Positions 8,471 through 11,149 of a DNA stretch of 11,149 nt are shown here, piece after piece. This DNA is from an uncultured Saprospiraceae bacterium. Lineage in GTDB: Bacteria > Bacteroidota > Bacteroidia > Chitinophagales > Saprospiraceae. The position numbers and the translations under genes are program-made. Within the stretch, counting starts at the first letter, position 1, and every line of letters begins with the position of its first letter. A model generated the notes under the pieces. The model was not told the DNA's origin, ran no database searches, and saw only the letters and a list, made by a program, of their open reading frames with translations. Where the stretch lies: NCBI GenBank assembly GCA_905479665.1, contig CAJQNM010000427.1:1-11149 (forward strand), given 5' to 3'.

Positions 8471-9595
8471 CTAGTTTCGATCTGTCGCTTTCTGCCCGTC
8501 AAATAAACCCTGCACACCGTCGATGACCACTCGGTCAGTCGGTTTCAAACCCCGCACATACACGGACTCCTCTACCCTTTTCAATACTTCTAGTTGAGCC
8601 TTTCGCACGATCGAATCTCTCAGGATAAAAACATGATCTTGATCGACCAGTGCCGTGCGCGGTATCTGCGCCGCTTGGGTGATCGGGCTGCCATCTAAAG
8701 CTCCCGAAAGGTACATGCCATCCCGTAGGCCGCGTCCAGACACGCTGATATATACTGGTATGCTTTGGGTCATCTGATCTATTTGGTTGCTGATCCGACT
8801 CACGCGACCTGACCAGCTCAGGCCCAGACCTTCGGCACTAAGCTCCACTACTTGGCCAGGCTTTACGTATGCGAAATCGCTCATATTGATGGGAGCGACC
8901 AGCTCGTACCGACTGGTGTTCATAATGGACGCTAGTGGGGATCCCGGTGTCACCAATGCCCCAGGATATTTTTGAACATTGAGAAAGACCCCGCTAAAAG
9001 GTGCATAAATACGATAGTCTTTGAGACGGTCTTCCTGCGCCTTGATCGAATAAAACTGAGTGTACACATCTCTCGAGCCGAGATAATATTTCTCCTTTTG
9101 ATCCGTCACCTTGGGAAAATCACGCAAAGGCTTCTCCACTTCAAAGGCATCGAGGTAGTCACGCCATTTCTCAAACGCTTCCGGATAGTCAAACTTCAGA
9201 TCTGGCATCATCTGCGTGAGCGCATTGAGCAGTGTACTGCGCTGGGCAAAGAGATTGAGACGAGCATCTTCCCCTTCTACCTCAAACAATACATCGCCTT
9301 CGCGAAAACCAATACCGGGCTTGATCGTCTTGTCCGTGGCCACCAGTCGCCCAGTGACTTCAGCTGCAATTTCGATCTTTTCATAGGCCGTGAGCCGACC
9401 ATCAATCCGAATCTCGTTGGTGATATCCGCTACTCGGAAGGTATCAGTTAGGACACTTTTTGAGGTCGCGCCGCCGTTCGGCTTCTCACCTACGGTAGAT
9501 TTCTTCTGCGCACGAAAATTCTGGAAGGTGAACGTGGCCACCAGAAGGATCAACAAAGTCAATATGCCCGAGATTATCCATTGTCTCTTCTTCAT
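8471..9595 (-). CDS. RND efflux periplasmic adaptor (membrane fusion protein, HlyD/AcrA-like)
   Basis: The 374-aa protein links the permease to the outer-membrane channel across the periplasm. An N-terminal hydrophobic anchor at 7-25 (WIISGILTLLILLVATFTF) has no lipobox Cys, so it is tethered by a helix rather than by lipid. The barrel-sandwich (lipoyl-like) domain is split as usual: first half at about 60-110 (IRIDGRLTAYEKIEIAAEV, REGDVLFEVEGED), second half at about 195-228 (IYAPFSGVFLNV, PGALVTPGSPLASI). Between them lies a rather short helical hairpin (about 112-192, with MMPDLKFDYPEAFEKWRDYL and a KEKYYLGSRDVYTQFYSIK stretch). The beta-barrel domain (about 230-300) and membrane-proximal domain (about 305-370) follow. 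The start is an ATG at 9595 with no visible Shine-Dalgarno sequence. It is the first gene of the three-gene pump operon, with a promoter candidate 34 bases upstream. Confidence 0.93.
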   Translation of the reverse strand: MKKRQWIISGILTLLILLVATFTFQNFRAQKKSTVGEKPNGGATSKSVLTDTFRVADITNEIRIDGRLTAYEKIEIAAEVTGRLVATDKTIKPGIGFREGDVLFEVEGEDARLNLFAQRSTLLNALTQMMPDLKFDYPEAFEKWRDYLDAFEVEKPLRDFPKVTDQKEKYYLGSRDVYTQFYSIKAQEDRLKDYRIYAPFSGVFLNVQKYPGALVTPGSPLASIMNTSRYELVAPINMSDFAYVKPGQVVELSAEGLGLSWSGRVSRISNQIDQMTQSIPVYISVSGRGLRDGMYLSGALDGSPITQAAQIPRTALVDQDHVFILRDSIVRKAQLEVLKRVEESVYVRGLKPTDRVVIDGVQGLFDGQKATDRN

Positions 9596-9629
9596 TCGGG
9601 GAGATTAGGTTACAAATGTTTTCAGCTGC

Positions 9630-9637
9630 CAAAATTA
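9630..9637 (-). promoter_or_regulatory. Candidate -7 box for the efflux operon
   Basis: On the minus strand, TAATTTTG matches the Bacteroidota consensus TAnnTTTG, 34 bases before the adaptor ATG, within the 79-bp gap after the 223-aa gene. No well-spaced -33 TTG was found: the nearest candidates lie 5 or 26 bases upstream. The call is therefore tentative, and read-through from the upstream gene is also possible. No clear operator palindrome was seen in the gap. Confidence 0.35.
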
Positions 9638-9674
9638 ACAATCAACTTTGAAGTAAGTTGGAGCAAGGCTGCAA

Positions 9675-10346
9675 CTAGTCCAGATTCTCCGCAATATATT
9701 CATACAGATCGTGCACCATCATGGTATTGGGAGACCATCCCTCAGGGTGCTCCTGCTGATACAAGGATTGCAGCTCCTCATCCTTCAGCATCATTTTGTA
9801 GATGGCCTGCGACAGCACCGTAAACTTCCCAAATTCAAAAGCAGCGGGAACGGATCGGCTCCCCATCTGCAGTAAACTCTTCTCAAAAATGGGATAGTCA
9901 AAAAGGGTGTACTTCGCGGGAAATCGCAAAGCGAGGTACAGCGAGACCATCTGCAAATCATGGTGGTGATCGATCCATTGCTTTTCCCGCAGGTGCATCT
10001 CCTTGGCCATCAGGGCAGCATGTTCCGTAAAACGCTGCACCCGCAAGCTCAGGTCTTTCTCTTCCTGAAAAAGATCGCGAAACATCGCTCTGACAAAGTG
10101 CGAATCAAGTCTAAGAAAAGCCAACATCGATTCACGCGCCGAGTATCTGCTCCCGCCCCATAGTCGTCCGGTTGTTTCGGAATAGAGGGACTTCTCAAAC
10201 ATACTGGCCAGATCAAGTTGGGTCAGGTCCCAGTGGGAGTTATATTGTAGCAGTACATCTTGCTTATAGCCACCTAGCCACTTGAGGTCTCGCTGAGCAG
10301 CTCGCTTAAACTCCTCTATTGCACTTGTGATCAGATCTACTTTCAA
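9675..10346 (-). CDS. Hypothetical protein resembling the N-terminal region of McrB-like AAA+ ATPases
   Basis: This 223-aa soluble protein has no signal peptide or membrane helix. The reading frame has no ATG near its 5' end; the best start is the TTG at 10346. The frame stays open upstream to a TAG at 10446-10448 without any ATG, and the first internal ATG (residue 49) would cut into the conserved-looking part. The order of motifs recalls, from memory, the N-terminal domain of Bacteroidota McrB-like AAA family ATPases: an early W-rich segment, VRAMFRDLFQEEKDL at 85-99, YLALRFPAKYTLFDY at 137-151, and a closing segment with MMVHDLYEYI. No Walker A or B motif is present and the protein ends in a TAG, so it is either a stand-alone version or a remnant. 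It is not TetR-like: no helix-turn-helix pattern is visible despite its place before an efflux operon. It could instead be an unrelated lineage-specific protein. Confidence 0.75.
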   Translation of the reverse strand: MKVDLITSAIEEFKRAAQRDLKWLGGYKQDVLLQYNSHWDLTQLDLASMFEKSLYSETTGRLWGGSRYSARESMLAFLRLDSHFVRAMFRDLFQEEKDLSLRVQRFTEHAALMAKEMHLREKQWIDHHHDLQMVSLYLALRFPAKYTLFDYPIFEKSLLQMGSRSVPAAFEFGKFTVLSQAIYKMMLKDEELQSLYQQEHPEGWSPNTMMVHDLYEYIAENLD

Positions 10347-10470
10347 GATATAAGCCAGAAATTTTTCTCTGCGAATGTAGCGAACAGAGGACTGAGAATC
10401 TGAAAAGAAGAGAGTGTACTCAGGATATGAAGAAAATAGCCAACTCTAGTCGGAATTTCCACGATTCATT

Positions 10471-10478
10471 TATCTTTG
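10471..10478 (+). promoter_or_regulatory. Candidate -7 box for the tRNA-Ser gene
   Basis: TATCTTTG is an exact match to the Bacteroidota TAnnTTTG box and sits 56 bases before the mature tRNA 5' end. No TTG is visible at the -33 spacing. The leader between box and tRNA could form a small hairpin around 10490-10521, which may be trimmed off by RNase P processing. The rest of 10347-10470, between this box and the divergent 223-aa gene, shows nothing definite; a near-match TACATTCG on the minus strand (10372-10379) might serve that gene. Confidence 0.5.
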
Positions 10479-10534
10479 CGCCCTTCTTACACTCAGCGCA
10501 ACTTGGTGCTTGCTGTGAGAATGAACACCTGATT

Positions 10535-10622
10535 GGAGGAATGGCAGAGCTGGTTTATCGCACCGGTCTTGAAAACCGACGTACGTTAACGCGTACCGGG
10601 GGTTCGAATCCCTCTTCCTCCG
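10535..10622 (+). tRNA. tRNA-Ser (anticodon TGA)
   Basis: The 88-nt sequence folds as a class II tRNA. The acceptor stem GGAGGAA (10535-10541) pairs with TTCCTCC (10615-10621), with G at 10622 as discriminator base. The anticodon loop CTTGAAA carries TGA at 10570-10572, which reads UCA and related serine codons. The anticodon stem is CCGGT/ACCGA, with a C-A mismatch at its outer end. The long variable arm typical of serine tRNAs is present (GTACG paired with CGTAC), and the T-arm has the usual GGTTCGAATCC core. The CCA end is not encoded and must be added after transcription. An intrinsic terminator follows after 10 bases. Confidence 0.97.
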
Positions 10623-10632
10623 CAAGCTTTTG

Positions 10633-10660
10633 AAAAGGTCACCGAAAGGTGACCTTTTTT
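10633..10660 (+). terminator. Intrinsic terminator of the tRNA-Ser gene
   Basis: A perfect 11-bp inverted repeat (AAAAGGTCACC and GGTGACCTTTT) encloses a GAAA tetraloop and is followed by two more T bases, giving a run of six T in total. This is a canonical Rho-independent terminator, 10 bases after the tRNA. The run of four A on the 5' side could let it work weakly for minus-strand transcripts coming from the toxin gene. Confidence 0.9.
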
Positions 10661-10666
10661 CATTGG

Positions 10667-10706
10667 AGCAAACGCCTCAAGCTTGCTTGAAGGCGGTTGC
10701 GGAGAT
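10667..10706. repeat. 40-bp palindromic direct repeat, copy 1
   Basis: This 40-base unit begins AGCAAACGCC and ends GGAGAT. It recurs at 10792-10831 with one difference (C against T at unit position 34). It contains an imperfect palindrome: CGCCT-CAAGC, a TT centre, then GCTTG-A-AGGCG, with one bulged A, so it could form a stem-loop in DNA or RNA on either strand. An open frame across it codes for QTPQACLKAV-like text, but this looks incidental. It resembles intergenic palindromic repeats of the REP/MITE kind; whether it is dispersed in the genome cannot be seen here. Confidence 0.8.
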
Positions 10707-10761
10707 GAAAAAAGAAGGGCACGTAGTGACCTTTTCACAAGCTTGCAAGGCACACCTCAAC

Positions 10762-10782
10762 GGGATCACCGCAGGTCATCCC
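10762..10782. other. Short hairpin between the two 40-bp repeats
   Basis: GGGAT-C-ACC, a GCA loop, and GGT-C-ATCCC form a stem of eight pairs with one internal C-C mismatch. There is no T-tract after it, so it is not a convincing terminator. It lies just before, and partly overlaps, a 13-bp copy of the tRNA 3' end (10778-10790). Around it, 10707-10791 shows no gene; it also holds a second GTGACCTTTT (10726-10735), which repeats part of the tRNA terminator (10649-10658). Confidence 0.5.
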
Positions 10783-10791
10783 TCTTCCTCA

Positions 10792-10831
10792 AGCAAACGC
10801 CTCAAGCTTGCTTGAAGGCGGTTGTGGAGAT
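10792..10831. repeat. 40-bp palindromic direct repeat, copy 2
   Basis: This second copy matches the unit at 10667-10706 in 39 of 40 bases, in the same orientation, with starts 125 bp apart. It carries the same imperfect palindrome. It is followed by 10832-10925, about 95 bp up to the end of the toxin gene, in which I see no gene, terminator or other clear element. Confidence 0.8.
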
Positions 10832-10925
10832 CTTTTCCCAACCTACTCTCATTCTGAAATTGAACTTGTACGCAGACCCTGTGCATTATCTACCTAACCT
10901 TGAAAGAAAAATGGGAAAGGTGCAG

Positions 10926-11149
10926 CTAGTGTAGGTCGTCCAAAAGTCTTTCAGGGATATCCATCTGTTCATGAAGGACTCGAACAACGCAGACTTCTGA
11001 ATCATTGGCTGTATAGAACAGAATATGATGGTTAATTTTGTATCGTCTATAGCCCGGGAAGAACCGGCCTACGGGGTTTCCTATATCCGTATTTTCACAA
11101 ATTCTATCAATACCGGCATAAAGCTCATCCTGATATTTATTGGCTTGTT
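10926..11149 (-). CDS. ParE/RelE-family toxin of a type II toxin-antitoxin system, N-terminus beyond the window
   Basis: Reading the minus strand from the right edge gives 73 residues before a TAG at 10926-10928; codons run in frame from 11147 downward and the start is outside the window. The visible part begins QANKYQDELYAGIDRIC and contains VGRFFPGYRRYKINHHILFY and the closing EVCVVRVLHEQMD. The core YRRYKINHHILFY followed by a VVRVLHEQMD strand is the signature of the ParE branch of the RelE/ParE fold. ParE toxins usually have 90-105 residues, so only some 20-30 should be missing. Well-studied ParE proteins poison DNA gyrase, while RelE-like ones cleave mRNA on ribosomes; which applies here is not known. 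The antitoxin gene, normally just upstream of the toxin, would be beyond the right edge. The visible part is intact, with no internal stop. Confidence 0.85.
   Translation of the reverse strand, partial: QANKYQDELYAGIDRICENTDIGNPVGRFFPGYRRYKINHHILFYTANDSEVCVVRVLHEQMDIPERLLDDLH

Noticed and set aside
8972..9451. 159-residue frame antisense to the adaptor gene
   Set aside because: It is a shadow of the adaptor coding sequence with no independent support.
9675..10346. TetR-type repressor for the efflux operon
   Set aside because: Length and position fit, but there is no helix-turn-helix pattern at the N-terminus and the motifs point elsewhere.
10427..10633. 68-residue plus-strand open frame before and across the tRNA
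   Set aside because: It runs straight through the tRNA-Ser gene; its C-terminal text (GGSNPSSSASF) is the translated T-arm and acceptor stem, a well-known artefact.
19..10760. 14-bp identity AAGGCACACCTCAA at positions 21-34 and 10747-10760
   Set aside because: One exact 14-mer shared within 11 kb is close to chance expectation, and the first copy is ordinary coding sequence.
10667..10831. CRISPR array
   Set aside because: There are only two palindromic units, the space between them is 85 bp, and no cas-like gene is present.
10630..10934. Two short plus-strand frames (61 and 83 residues) over the repeats
   Set aside because: They consist of the terminator hairpin and the two 40-bp repeats read as protein (QTPQACLKAV twice). 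No promoter or family-like sequence is visible.

Overview
The window looks like chromosomal DNA of a Bacteroidota bacterium, probably from the Saprospiria/Lewinella-like side of the phylum (lineage is inference). The evidence is two secreted proteins ending in the gliding-motility/type IX secretion (T9SS) type-B C-terminal domain, start sites without Shine-Dalgarno sequences, and several matches to the Bacteroidota -7 promoter box TAnnTTTG.

Layout. Positions 1-2493 (+) hold two tandem paralogous T9SS cargo proteins; the first is cut by the left edge. Facing them, 3 bp away, is a minus-strand single-POTRA Omp85/D15 outer-membrane barrel gene (2497-3813) with its own promoter candidate. Next, on the minus strand, is a complete tripartite RND efflux operon, transcribed from 9595 down to 3906 in the order periplasmic adaptor, inner-membrane RND permease, TolC-type outer-membrane channel. 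The adaptor-permease gap is 6 bp and permease and channel share one base (TGATG), so the three should be made together. Upstream of the operon, also on the minus strand, is a 223-aa cytoplasmic protein (9675-10346) that is not a recognisable regulator; its pattern recalls the N-terminal region of Bacteroidota McrB-like AAA+ ATPases, but no ATPase domain follows.

On the right is a tRNA-Ser(UGA) gene (10535-10622) with a consensus -7 box and a strong intrinsic terminator, then about 265 bp of non-coding DNA with two 40-bp palindromic direct repeats (39/40 identical), a hairpin and a 13-bp copy of the tRNA 3' end. At the right edge is the C-terminal part of a minus-strand ParE/RelE-family toxin (10926 to the edge), whose partner antitoxin would lie outside the window.

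Functionally the window centres on the cell envelope: drug or metabolite export, an outer-membrane barrel, and secreted surface proteins. I see no clear new multi-gene system. The most unusual items are the orphan McrB-N-like protein, an extra C-terminal membrane helix on the RND permease, and the repeat-rich stretch between the tRNA and the toxin gene.
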